NCBI GenBank assembly: GCA_001695595.3
Contig: MBPM02000029.1
Coordinates: 761,739-825,738, forward strand
Direction: 5' to 3'
DNA length: 64,000 nt
DNA from: Plasmopara viticola
Taxonomy: Eukaryota; Oomycota; Peronosporomycetes; Peronosporales; Peronosporaceae
Of this stretch, positions 38,290 through 50,700 are shown in pieces (positions within the stretch are counted from its first letter, which is position 1; every line of letters begins with the position of its first letter). The translations under genes were made by a program, and so were the position numbers. The notes under the pieces were generated by a model that was not told where the DNA came from, ran no database searches, and saw only the letters and a program-made list of their open reading frames with translations.

Positions 38290-39600
38290 ATTGAGCTATG
38301 CCACTTGATCCCGTTTCATGCCTGGGGTGCTCCGAACATGGTTAGTTTGGCGTGTGGTCAAACCTGAGAAGATTTCAACCATCGCTTATGCTGACGCTTT
38401 GGACGAATACGTCAGACATTGTAATTGTGCAATTCTTTACGGAAGGCAACGACTTGGCATGCGGCATCGTACTAAAAAAGAAAAAACATCCTTTAAATTG
38501 TTTTAAATTTGCCTATCTATTCTGAAACGTTGTTGAAAAGAAGACAGCGGTAATCTATCGGTACGATTACTCTCACATACGGGTTTGTACGTACATAGAG
38601 ATGAGGGTCAGAAAGATTGAGCGCGGATGGTATCATCTCGTGCTGAAGAAATGATTAAGATGATTGTTACTTTTGAAGGCTCCAGGAATATTATAATTCG
38701 CACCAATTTCGCAAGTTAGTCAAACACAATCACGTAAGGCACGCATTAAGACATTCGCATCACGAACGCTTAATAGAGTAAGTTGGTTGGACGAGTACAC
38801 AATAATGATGATTGGTTAAATTGAGTTATAAGCTGCATTGGGTGAATTGTGTGTTCAATAAACTTACCACTTACTTTCTCTGCACTGGCGTCCCAGCTTA
38901 GGTGTCTATTCACAAGTCGAGCAGTGTCAGCTATGCCACTTGATCCCATTTAATGCCTGGGGTGCTTCTAACATGGTTAGTTTGGCGTGTGGTCAAACCT
39001 GAGAAGATTTCAACCATCGCTTATGCTGACGCTTTGGACGAATACGTCAGACATTGTAATTGTGCAATTCTTTACGGAAGGCAACGACTTGGCATGCGGC
39101 ATCGTACTAAAAAGAAAAAACATCCTTTAAATTGTTTTAAATTTGCCTATCTATTCTGAAACGTTGTTGAAAAGAAGACAGCGGTAATCTATCGGTACGA
39201 TTACTCTCACATACGGGTTTGTACGTACATAGAGATGAGGGTCAGAAAGATTGAGCGCGGATGGTATCATCTCGTGCTGAAGAAATGATTAAGATGATTG
39301 TTACTTTTGAAGGCTCCAGGAATATTATAATTCGCACCAATTTCGCAAGTTAGTCAAACACAATCACGTAAGGCACGCATTAAGACATTCGCATCACGAA
39401 CGCTTAATAGAGTAAGTTGGTTGGACGAGTACACAATAATGATGATTGATTAAATTGAGTTATAAGCTGCATTGGGTGAATTGTGTGTTCAATAAACTTA
39501 CTACTTGCTTTCTCTGCACTGGCGTCCCAGCTTAGGTGTCTATTCACAAGTCGAGCAGTGTCAGCTATGCCACTTGATCCCATTTAATGCCTGGGGTGCT
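38290..39600 (+). repeat. Pair of almost identical satellite units (635 bp)
   Basis: The units starting near 38318 and 38953 share diagnostic variants such as GACGCTTTGGACGAATACGTCAG, GGAAGGCAACGACTTGGCATGCGG and AGGAATATTATAATTCG, and differ only at a handful of bases. This shows recent local duplication inside the older array. Confidence 0.85.
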
Positions 39601-42406
39601 TCTAACATGGTTAGTTTGGCGTGTGGTCAAACCTGAAAGAATTCAACCATCGCTTATGCTAGCGCTTTAAAAGAATGCGTCAGACATTGTATTTGTGCAA
39701 GTTTCTTTCTCTACGAGAGGTAACGACTTGGCACGAGGCATTCTACTAAGTAAGAAAAACCCCAAAAAAATTTTTTTGAAGTTGCCTGGATATTCCAAAA
39801 CGTTTTTGAATAGAAGACAGCGGTAATATATCGATACGATGACTCTCACATATGAGTTTGTACGTTCATAGAGATGACGGTCGGAAAGATTGGGCACGGA
39901 TGGTAAAATCCCGTGCTGTGAAATGATTGAGATGATTGATGCTTTTGAAGGCTTAGAAATTCCATAATTCGCACCAATTTCGCAAGTCAGTCAAACACAA
40001 TCCCGTAAGGCACACATTAAGCATTCGCGTCACGAACGATTAGCCGAGTAAGTCAGTTGGACGAGTACACAATAATGATGATTAGATGAATTGAGTTATT
40101 AGCTGCATTGGGTGTATTACGTGTTCAGTAAACTTACTACTTACTTTCTCTGCACTGGCGTCCCAGCTTAGGTGTCTATTCACAAGTCGAGCAATGTCAG
40201 CTATGCCACTTGATCCCGTTTCATTCCCGGGGTGCTTCGAACATGGTTAGTTTGGCGTATGGTCAAACCTGAGGAGTTGCCAACCATCTCTTATGCTAGC
40301 GCTTTGGAAGAATGCGTGAGACATTGTAGTTTTGCATTTTCGGACCTAACGGGAGGTAATGACTTGCCACGAGGCAACGTACTTATTCAGAAAACCACCG
40401 TTTTTTTTCTGGATATTTTTGGGCCGTTGTTGAAAAGAAGACGCTTGGATTAGAGGGACTATGTCGGTACGATGGCATTCACTTACGGGTTGGATGTGCA
40501 TAGAGATGACGGTCAGAAAGACTTCGCCAGGATGGTATATTGTCGGGCGGGTGAAATGGTTAAGATGATTGATACTGTTGAAGACCACAGGTATACCATA
40601 ATTCGCATTGATTTTGCAAGTTAGGCCAACACAAACCCGTAAGACACACGTTAAGGACTCGTGTCACGAACGATTGGACAAATAAGTAAATTGGACGAGA
40701 ACACATTGGTGATATTTGGGTAAATTGAGTAATTAGCTGCATTGAGTGTACTGTAAGTGCAATAAACTAGTTACTAATTTTCTCTGCACAGATGTCCCGG
40801 CTAAGGTGTCCATTGGCATGTTGAGTAGTGTCACCTACGCTACCTGATCCCGATTCATGCCTGGTATGCTTCTAACATAGTCAGCTTGTCGTGTGGTCAA
40901 CCCTGATAAGATTTCGTCTTTCGCTTATGCTAGCGCTTTGAAGAATGCGTCAGACACTGTAAATGTGCAATTTTCGTTCTTTACGGAAATAACGACTTGG
41001 CACGAGGCATCGTACTAAGAAAGAAAAACATCCTTCAAATTATTTCAAATTTGCCTGAATATTCTTTAATATTGTTAAGAAAGAAGACAGCGATAGTATA
41101 TCGATACGTTGGCTTTCACATACGGGTTTGTACGTGCATAGAGATGACGGTCAGAAAGATTGAGCCCGGATGGTATAATAGCGGGCGGGTGAAATGGTTA
41201 AGATTGATGAGACTGTAAAAGGCTACAGATATACCATAATTCGCTTTGATTTTGCAAGCGAGTCCAGCACAAACCCGTAAGGCCCACATTTAGAGACTTG
41301 TGTCACGAACGATCAGACAAGTAAGTTGATTGCACGAGAACAGAATAGTGATGAATGGACAAATTGAGCAATCACATGTATTGTTGTACGATTAGTTCGG
41401 TAAACTACCTACTTATTTTTTCTGCACACGCGTATTTGCTAAGGTGTCCATTGACAAGTTGAGTAGGGACAGCCACTTTGTCCCACTCCATGCCTGGCGT
41501 GCTTCTAACATAGTCAGTTTGGCGTGTGGTCAATCGTAAGAAGATTACACCCTTTGCTTATTCTAGCGCTTTGAAAAAATGCGTCAGACATTGTAATTGT
41601 GCAATTTTCGTACTTAACGGGAGGAAATGTATTTGGCACGAAGTATCGTACTTAGCGAGTTAAAACATCCTTGTAATTGTTTTTCTTTACTTTGAAAAAT
41701 CATGACGTTGTTGAAAAGAAGACACTTAGATTAGCGGGAATATATCGGTGCGATGGCTTTCACTTACGGTCCGATTGTGTTTTGAAATAACGGTCGAAAA
41801 GGTTGCGCCCAGATGGTATAATGGCGTGCGGATAAGAGGATTAAATGATTGTTACAGTTGAAGACTTCAGGTATATCATAATTTGTACCGATTTTGCAAG
41901 CCTGTCCAGCACAAACCCGTAAGGTGCACAATTAGACATTCGCGTCTCGAACGATTAGTCGACTAATTGACTGGACGAGAACAGAATGGTGATGATTTGA
42001 TAAAATGAGTAATAAAATTTTTTGTTGGTACGATCAGTCCGGTAAACGAACTACTTATCTCTTCTGCACACGCGTATCGGCCAAGGTGTTCATTGACAAG
42101 TTGAGGAGGGACAGCTATGCCACTAGATCCCGCTTCATGCCTGGCGTGCTTCTAACATAGTCAGTTTGACGTGTGGTCAACTGTGAGAGATTCAACCTTC
42201 GCTTATACTAGCGCTGTCAAAGAATGCGTCAGACATTGTGATTGTGCAATTTTCGTACATAATGGGAGGGAACAACTTGGCTCGAAGCATCGTACGTAGC
42301 AAAATAAACCAATCTTGAAAAAAAAATCCGTTTGCACGGGTATATTATGACGTTGTTGAAAAAAAGACGCTTGGTTAAGCAGGAATACATTAGTCCGATC
42401 GCTTTC

Positions 42407-44960
42407 ATCCTCGAGCCAATTGTGCGTTGGGAAGACGGTCGAAAAGATTGCGCCCGAATAATATAATGGCGTGCAGATCGAATGATTAAAATGGTTGATA
42501 CTGTTGAAGGCTAAATGTGTACCATAATTTTATTTGCAAGTCAGTCCGACACAAACCGTAAAGTGCACATTTTGACATTCGCATCACGAACGATTTGACG
42601 AGTAGATTGATCGGACAAAAACAGAGTGGTGATGATTGGATAGATGTATTGTTGGTACGACCAGTCCGGTAATCTAACTACCTATTTCTTCTGCACACGC
42701 GTATCGGCGAAGGTGTCCATTGACAAATTGAGGAGGGACATCTATGCCAGTTGGTCCTGCTTAATGCCTGGTGTGCTTCTAACATGGTCACTTTGGCGCG
42801 TGATCAACCCTGAGAAGATTATAACCTGCGCTTATGGAAGCGCTTTGGAAAATAGGTCAGACATTGTAATTGTGCAATCTTCGTACTAAACGGGAGGTAA
42901 CGACTTGGCACGAGGCGTCGTACGTAGCAAAATAAACCATCCTTAATAGTATTTGTCGTTTACCTAGATATATTATGACTTTGTTAAAAAGGAGACGCTT
43001 GGTTAAGCGGGAGTATATCGGTCCAATCGCTTTCATTCACGAGCCGATTGTGCGTTGGGAAGACGGTCGAAAAGATTGCGCCCGAATAATATAATGGCGT
43101 GCAGATCGAATGATTAAAATGGTTGATACTGTTGAAGGCTAAATGTGTACCATAATTTTATTTGCAAGTCAGTCCGACACAAACCGTAAAGTGCACATTT
43201 TGCCATTCGCATCACGAACGATTTGACGAGTAGATTGATCGGACAAAAACAGAGTGGTGATGATTGGATAGATGTATTGTTGGTACGACCAGTCCGGTAA
43301 TCTAACTACCTATTTCTTCTGCACACGCGTATCGGCGAAGGTGTCCATTGACAAATTGAGGAGGGACATCTATGCCAGTTGGTCCTGCTTCATGTCTGGT
43401 GTGCTTCTAACATGGTCACTATGGCGCGTGATCAACCCTGAGAAGATTATAACCTGCGCTTATGGAAGCGCTTTGGAAAAATAGGTCAGACATTGTAATT
43501 GTGCAATCTTCGTACTAAACAGGAGGTAACGACTTGGCACGAGGCGTCGTACGTAGCAAAATAAACCATCCTTAATAGTATTTGTCGTTTACCTAGATAT
43601 ATTATGACTTTGTTAAAAAGGAGACGCTTGGTTAAGCGGGAGTATATCGGTCCAATCGCTTTCATTCACGAGCCGATTGTGCGTCGAGAAGACGGTCGAA
43701 AAGATTGCGCCCGAATAATATAATGGCGTGCAGATCGAATGATTAAAATGGTTGATACTGTTGAAGGCTAAATGTGTACCATAATTTTATTTGCAAGTCA
43801 GTCCGACACAAACCGTAAAGTGCACATTTTGACATTCGCATCACGAACGATTTGACGAGTAGATTGATCGGACAAAAACAGAGTGGTGATGATTGGATAG
43901 ATGTATTGTTGGTACGACCAGTCCGGTAATCTAACGACCTATTTCTTCTGCACACGCGTATCGGCGAAGGTGTCCATTGACAAATTGAGGAGGGACATCT
44001 ATGCCAGTTGGTCCTGCTTCATGCCTGGTGTGCTTCTAACATGGTCACTTTGGCGCGTGATCAACCCTGAGAAGATTATAACCTGCGCTTATGGAAGCGC
44101 TTTGGAAAAATAGGTCAGACATTGTAATTGTGCAATCTTCGTACTAAACGGGAGGTAACGACTTGGCACGAGGCGTCGTACGTAGCAAAATAAACCATCC
44201 TTAATAGTATTTGTCGTTTACCTAGATATATTATGACTTTGTTAAAAAGGAGACGCTTGGTTAAGCGGGAGTATATCGGTCCAATCGCTTTCATTCACGA
44301 GCCGATTGTGCGTCGAGAAGACGGTCGAAAAGATTGCGCCCGAATAATATAATGGCGTGCAGATCGAATGATTAAAATGGTTGATACTGTTGAAGGCTAA
44401 ATGTGTACCATAATTTTATTTGCAAGTCAGTCCGACACAAACCGTAAAGTGCACATTTTGACATTCGCATCCCGAACGATTTGACGAGTAGATTGATCGG
44501 ACAAAGACAGAGTGGTGATGATTGGATAGATGTATTGTTGGTACGATCAGTCCGGTAATCTAACTACCTATTTCTTCTGCACACGCGTATCGGCGAAGGT
44601 GTCCATTGACAAATTGAGGAGGGACATCTATGCCAGTTGGTCCTGCTTCATGCCTGGTGTGCTTCTTACATGGTCACTTTGGCGCGTGATCAACCCTGAG
44701 AAGATTATAACCTGCGCTTATGGAAGCGCTTTGGAAAAATAGGTCAGACATTGTAATTGTGCAATCTTCGTACTAAACGGGAGGTAACGACTTGGCACGA
44801 GGCGTCGTACGTAGCAAAATAAACCATCCTTAATAGTATTTGTCGTTTACCTAGATATATTATGACTTTGTTAAAAAGGAGACGCTTGGTTAAGCGGGAG
44901 TATATCGGTCCAATCGCTTTCATTCACGAGCCGATTGTGCGTCGAGATGACGGTCAAAAA
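42407..44960 (+). repeat. Homogenised block of four 628-629-bp satellite units
   Basis: The same stretch recurs with starts spaced 628, 629 and 629 bp (ATGTATTGTTGGTACGA at 42644, 43272, 43901 and 44530), almost base for base, including the variant CACGCGTATCGGCGAAGGTG. Flanking units (for example near 41587, 42232 and 45387) are clearly more diverged. This points to recent unequal exchange or amplification. Confidence 0.9.
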
Positions 44961-45539
44961 GATTGCACCCGAATAATATAATGGTGTGCAGATGGAATGA
45001 TTAAAATGATTACAACTGTTGAAGGCTACATGTATACCATAATTTAATTTGCAAGTCAGTCCAACATAAACCGTAAAGCGCACATTTAGCCATTCGCATC
45101 ACGAACGATTTGACGAGAAGACTGATCGGGTGAGAACAAAATGGTGATGATTGGATAAAATGAGCAAACATATGCATTTTTGGTACGATCAGTCCGGTAA
45201 ACAAACTACTTGTTTTTTTCGCACACGCGTATCGGCTAAGGTGTCCATTGACAAGTTGAGGAGGGACAGCTTTGGCACTTGGTCCCGCTTCATACCTGCG
45301 AGCTTTTAACATAGTCACTTTGGCGTGTGGTCGACTCTGAGATGATTTTAACCTTCGCTTATACTAGCGCTTTCGAAAAATGCGTCAGACATTGTGATTG
45401 TGCAATTTTCGTTCATAATGGAAGGTAATAACTTGGCACGAGGCATCGTACTTAGCACGATAAACCATTCTTGAAATGTTTTTTATTTGACTTCATCGCC
45501 ATCCTTCTTTACTCGAATAATTGGTTCCGGCTTGAGCTC

Positions 45540-46409
45540 TTGCGTGTCGTAAATGCCGCCCACCTCACGCTCATCCAACTTACCAGAGCGTGGCTTTCAA
45601 TCTTGGCATCTTCAAAGTCAAACACGCGATAGCCCTTGACATTCTCTGCATAGCCGAGAAACATACACGTGAAACTCTTGGGTGTCAGTTCTGTCCGTTT
45701 TACATCGCAGTATGAGCGTAACCTTGCGAACCAAATACACGCAGGTGATCCATTTGAGGCTTCATCCTAAAGGCTAGCTCGTACGGCGCGATGTCAGGAT
45801 GGACCGTATTGCTGGAGCGATTAATTAAATAAACCGCTGTATTTACCATTTCCGTCCACTATTCCGTCGAAACGCTCTTGTAGCGTAACATGCTGCGGGC
45901 TTTCTCCATGATAGCTCTGTTCATACGCTCCGCCACTCTTTTCTGCTGAGGGCCGTATGGAACGGAGCGCTGGTGTACAATGCCATTCTCTTGGCATATA
46001 CCAGCCATTTTCTTGTGCTCACACTCGGTTCCGTTGTCGAATCGCAAACAGCTTAGTCGTGCACTCCACTGGTTTATGTATAACGTCAGAAAATCCTCGA
46101 ATTTGCCAGCCACGTCACTCGTGCTCTTGATCATAAAAAAGCTTAAAATATCGTGAAAAATCATCCACAAACGTAAGAACGTACTCTGACATCACCCTTC
46201 GAGGAAGTGCTCATTGGCCCCATGATATCTGTGTGAACACGCCCCAACACACGCGTCGTCTTTGTCATCGAACGAGACGGATACACCGTGACCGTATGCA
46301 TGCCCTTCAAACACCCGGCGCACAATGTTTCTACACTTTGCTTGATAACTGGGATACCATTAGTTAATAGCTGTGTCCTGATCAGCACAACTTTGCTGGA
46401 GTGCCTCAT
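45540..46409 (-). pseudogene. copia-2 integrase
   Basis: Open pieces at 46161-46409 (SVETLCAGCLKGMHTV and RVHTDIMGPMSTSS) and 45859-46170 (SCLRFDNGTECEHKKMAGIC and RVAERMNRAIMEKARSMLRY) carry the zinc-binding cysteines and the D, D and E catalytic contexts. The C-terminal part reaches the linker at about 45500. One or two shifts break the frame. Confidence 0.87.
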
Positions 46410-46496
46410 GCATGCATGCCAAAGCTCCCACTGATTGTCGGCCCCGGAATATTCAACGAGACATGCTTCTTCTAGTTCACAGTCAGATAAATACGG

Positions 46497-47658
46497 CTAT
46501 TTAACTTTTGTACGCGACGCAATTGCTTGCTTCTTGTTCCAGATGACGCATGACGAACACGAAAACTCCACACTCATTCTACGCTCTGCCAGCTTGCCAA
46601 CTGACAGCAATTTTCTGTCGAGTCCGTAATTGTGCAGAACTTCAACCATGCGAATGCCCATTCCATCCAAACCAGTCAGTTTCAACGTATCAACTCCTTT
46701 GGCAAGCAACTTTTTCCAGTCTGCAATCGTAACCTCGATGCTAGCTTCTAGGCCCTTGTAATCAAACAAGTCCTTCCTGTGAGGAGTCATGTGAGAAGTT
46801 GCTCGACTGTCAATCAACCATTCTGATGACTTCCCTTCACCAACAGCAAACACCGTGTCGTCGCTGTTGAATCTTTTACTGGTCGGGCAGTTCCGCTTCA
46901 TGTGTCCAAACTGGTCACAGTAGAAGCCCTTGCCCTTGAATCCGCCGTTTTTGCGTGAAAGACCACCCTTTCGTCCATTGTTTCGTCTACCTTTAAATCT
47001 TCTAGCATTTCCATTTACGCGAAACGCTTTCTCCGTAGCTTCTGTCCTCTGCAGCTTCTCTAATTCTTTGAGCAGCTTCTCCTTGACTTCAATCAACGTA
47101 CTGACCCTCGCATTCTCCACAATCGACAAGATCAAGTCATACTCCGAAGGTAGACTGCTGAGAAGTACCACTTGCTGCGTGAATCATCAATTGGCTCTCC
47201 CATAGTCTTCCCATCACTAACTCATCAAAACAATCCAAATGCTCTGCCATGTTTGTCCCACTTTCCATCTTGGTGTACCACTCACTTATGTATACAAAGC
47301 TGGCGCTCAACAAGCTTGATCAGCAAGCGATTACGAATGATTAAGGATTATGTAGTCGACGTTCATCATTACACGATTGTGAAAATTTGAGCGATTGTAG
47401 AAACCGCAGAGGGCTCCCCACGCCTCCATGGCGCGCGTAGCCGACCAAATCTTGGTTGGTGCTGGATCTCGACGCCTTGAGTGATGATTTCCAGCGCCTT
47501 GGCACCATTTTCCAGCCACGCTTCCATGACGTCACTCCCTTCCTTGACGACCATGATAGGTCCCAGGAGACCCTTCCGCGCCAAGGTCATCCTCATGTTG
47601 AACTCCCAGTGGTAATCGCTACCACTTCTTAGGAAAACTTCAGACGCTTGTTGGCCAT
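46497..47658 (-). pseudogene. copia-2 gag, zinc knuckle and protease
   Basis: Gag ATG at 47658. After a frameshifted start, a long open piece (46497-47171, 224 codons) carries the lysine-rich linker (SRKNGGFKGKGF), the knuckle (YCDQFGHMKRNC) and the protease entry (WLIDSRATSHMTPHRKDLF). As in copia-1 the first knuckle cysteine is missing and the protease DSG triad is altered, here to DSR. This copy is better preserved than the left one in this part. Confidence 0.87.
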
Positions 47659-47787
47659 AGTGGACGAGGGCGTTTTTTTCTAGACCAATGAACGCCTACC
47701 ATCATATAACTACTTACTGTAACGTACTCGTAAATACTGTGACGCCATCCGCCTGTTCAACATGCAGTCAGTGGTGTAATACCAACA

Positions 47788-50700
47788 AGGGCTCCTTCTT
47801 TTTTCCTATTAAAGTGTGATATCGTATCGGGAGTGAATTAAGCTTTTTACTCCCAAGAACAGTTATTGGAGGCAAAAGACAAGTACAAGACAAGACAATT
47901 TATTGGGTCAAAGCTCACGATCCAATAATATTATCGCTGGTTGCAAACGCGTGACAAAACCTGTTTAAATTGGTTAGATTTTGTATGAGGTAAGATGTAA
48001 AGTCGATCCTGATACAAGATTTAATAATCATGAAGCTTTTACGAGGGGAAAGATATCGCCAAGCATATATAGGCAAGATACGAGCTTGAAGGTCTAAAGA
48101 GATTGACTTTTGATGCTGTTCGCTGAACCAGCATTTAACGTGTAAGGGTACGCGGGAGAACTGGTAAGATGGTTTATATAAACTGCGTTTTCCGCCCTAC
48201 CAACCAGAAGCCGGAAGCTAAGCAGTTCAAGATCTCTGTCGAGACCCTGAAGAAGGTATCCAACTTGCTGAGATCTACGACATGCTGGAGAAAATTCTTG
48301 CTGGTCAAACTAAGTGAACATTGCTCTTGGTTACGATTTCGTAAGCCTGGCGAATGGAGACTTGATGTAGTACTGACACCCGAATCTGGCTGATATCTAA
48401 GTATATTAACCTCTGTTGCTATCACCAATTGATCCGATATTCGTAAAAAAAAACTTATCTCCTAGATCAGATTGATGAAGTTGGCTAGCACACTCAACTA
48501 CCTAAGAACCGGTGGTACAAGCTAAATTTAATTACCGGGTTCAAAATCTACATCTACTTCCGTGAGCATGCACTTGAAAATAGAGACCTTAAGATTATCT
48601 GCAACAATAATACATTGCCTTCCCCAAGACCAACAACAAGTGTGTGTTCAACTGTTCTGCTTGGTAGATCAGCATGTTAAGATAGACCCTCGTTGGACCT
48701 AGGCGAAGGTTTAGAACCTATCAAGAGCTACTGCTCTTGCAAGGGTATCACTTTGATGCTTAGCCTGTTTCGTAGCTCTAGACCAATTGATCTCCTACAG
48801 TTTCAAGATAGGTGATTACGATTACTCTATTGATGCAAACACCGGTATTGTTGAGTGTATCAGTCGTCCAAAGAGAAAGGGGGTGGCTTTGGTTATCCTT
48901 TCTCATGATAGTTGTGCTTTATACATCACGAACATTGATATGCTCCAGACCAAGTACCAATGCTCAATGTGTGGGATGATATTTGTTTTCTCTGCTAAGC
49001 TACGGGACCATAGCAAAAATCAGTTTAAGCTCGTAAAGATCAATTTTTTTAGCTGAACCAACTATCTATAGATCAGCTCCGAACACTATTCGATCAACGC
49101 TAACCAAGATCTGATCAAGAAATCTGACCAGTACATCGATCACTTCATTTTTGAAAACATTGAGGCCAGTCTAAAGCCTACCGCTCGACACGGCAAAACA
49201 TTCTGTATTTACGAACGAATACATTCTTGTGTCAGAAAAAGTAGCTGACTGCTTAACCAAGGAGGTGCATTGCTTTGTAAATGATGATACAAAGATGTGA
49301 TATGTTTGAATACATCGGTCGTGTATATGTGAAGATTGAGCAGTACAATGTCGGTAAGTACAAATCGCTTCTATAAAATCCATCAAAGCTCACGGCTTGA
49401 CTGGTGTGGAGATCCCTGGTGTTGTGCTTGTTAAGACCTACAAGATGCCAGATGTGAATCATTGGATTAGGAAAGGGAAGGATGCCTGCTTCTTCGATTT
49501 TCATAGCGCTCTCGGATTTGGTGAACAGCGGTCTGACTATGGCAGAATTAAGCAGCAGCTTGATGGGGGTACCAGCAGTTGGTTTTATCATGGTCGATAC
49601 GATATCAACCTGATCAAGAAGAATTGATTGCCGTCATTGATACGGACAACATCAAACCTGCCATCAAGAATCCAAACTATATGTGCATTGCTACATCGGT
49701 CCGATACTAGCTACTATGTGCCGGCTGGTACCAGCTACAATAAATGGCTTATAACATGTTTCAATGTCTGCAAAGGTGAGGATAAAATTCGATGTAACCG
49801 TGGTCTTGGCAAGGGTCTTTTCCGTATGAGTAAGTCGCGTTTAGTGTGCTAAATCAGACTACTATTTCGCCTGAGGAATATTTTGATAGCATACTCCGTG
49901 GGACAATTTACCGTTGATGACTATTAGTGTATACTAACGTCTGGGGACACTATGAGATGAACTCGATCTAAGACCTGCTGATCCAGTACAAAATGAATGA
50001 GACGGGAAATTATTCGTCACGGCTAACAAGGCTCAGCGAGAAGTCCTCAAGCAATTTGATTTGATTTTTTTCACGGATGGAGTGTCGTTATCTGTTCGGA
50101 GACAGTCATATATAAGACTTGCTTTGACAATCTCTATACGGATAAGAAATCGGCGCTTGTATTCCAGCTTTCAGCTAATTGATTGGGTGGATACAAGAGT
50201 CAGGATGTAAAGGAAAGGCAAGATTTTAATCCAACAGTCGACCAGTTGAATACATTGCTACAAAAGCAAACTATCTGTGCGTTCTGTGCTACTCTCAGTT
50301 AATCACTGATGCTGCTTCAGCTGATCCCATCAACAATAATCTTGCATCGACGCGAACATCTCGATCAGCTGTGTGAGGTACAACACCGCTCGTAAGACAT
50401 GTCTTTCAAGGATTTAGAAGCTGCTTGATTCCAACTCGGACAGATTTGCCTATTTCATTGACAAGGAGAAGAAGGATGTCTTCACTTTAATAAAAGCTAA
50501 TATTGCTGGTGGCCCTGCAATTATTTCTAGCCGAGACGTTTAGCGCAACGAAGTGAAGATTTGTGGTGGTAAGCTCTGTAAGAAGATGCTATTGTTCTGT
50601 ATCTCTGGGCTTTCGGTAATGACATTCCATGCGGAGGACTTACAGCTGTCGAACCTTATCCGGAGATTGTTGAGGACATCGAGAACGATAAGAACTTTGG

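Larger units (their letters stand above)
30900..45495. repeat. 14.6 kb tandem satellite array, units about 600-645 bp
   Basis: About 22-23 full or partial units. The marker GCGTCAGACATTGTAATTGTGC occurs on the plus strand near 31063, 31674 (diverged), 34716, 35328, 35950, 36566, 37208, 37808, 38412, 39048, 39683, 40318, 40950, 41587, 42232, 42861, 43488, 44117, 44747 and 45387, and on the minus strand near 32340, 32500, 33145, 33765 and 34433. Other unit landmarks are TGCCACTTGATCCCG, GTGTGGTCAAACCTGAG, AAAGATTGAGCGCGGATGG and TCACGAACGATTAGACGAG. Units differ by substitutions and small indels that are not multiples of three, so the recurring 60-80 codon frames are not real genes. No known satellite family is recognised. 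Both edges abut broken copia elements. Confidence 0.95.
45496..47787 (-). mobile_element. Second copy of copia-1, 5' half only (copia-2)
   Basis: Reverse-oriented copy of the left-arm copia. The 5' LTR begins at 47787 (TGTTGGTATTACACC read on the minus strand); its 3' end and the leader are deleted around 47681. Gag, zinc knuckle, protease and integrase follow. The element stops at about 45496 in the integrase/RT linker, directly against the satellite. It is flanked at 47788 by gccct (read on minus), the candidate target duplication. Confidence 0.9.
45496..50659. repeat. Right arm of the 5.2 kb inverted duplication
   Basis: Mirror of 1-5187. The inner end meets the satellite array at 45496. 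The outer end is set only by the start of the window (base 1 pairs with 50659), so the duplication may be longer. It contains copia-2 inserted at the same Maverick position as copia-1. Confidence 0.9.

Noticed and set aside
42644..44742. Four near-identical 70-codon ORFs (MYCWYDQSGNLTTYF...)
   Set aside because: They follow from the homogenised satellite units. In other units the same region shifts frame through indels that are not multiples of three, so no protein is being conserved.
30900..45495. CRISPR array
   Set aside because: Repeats are about 600 bp, eukaryotic context, no short repeat-spacer pattern.
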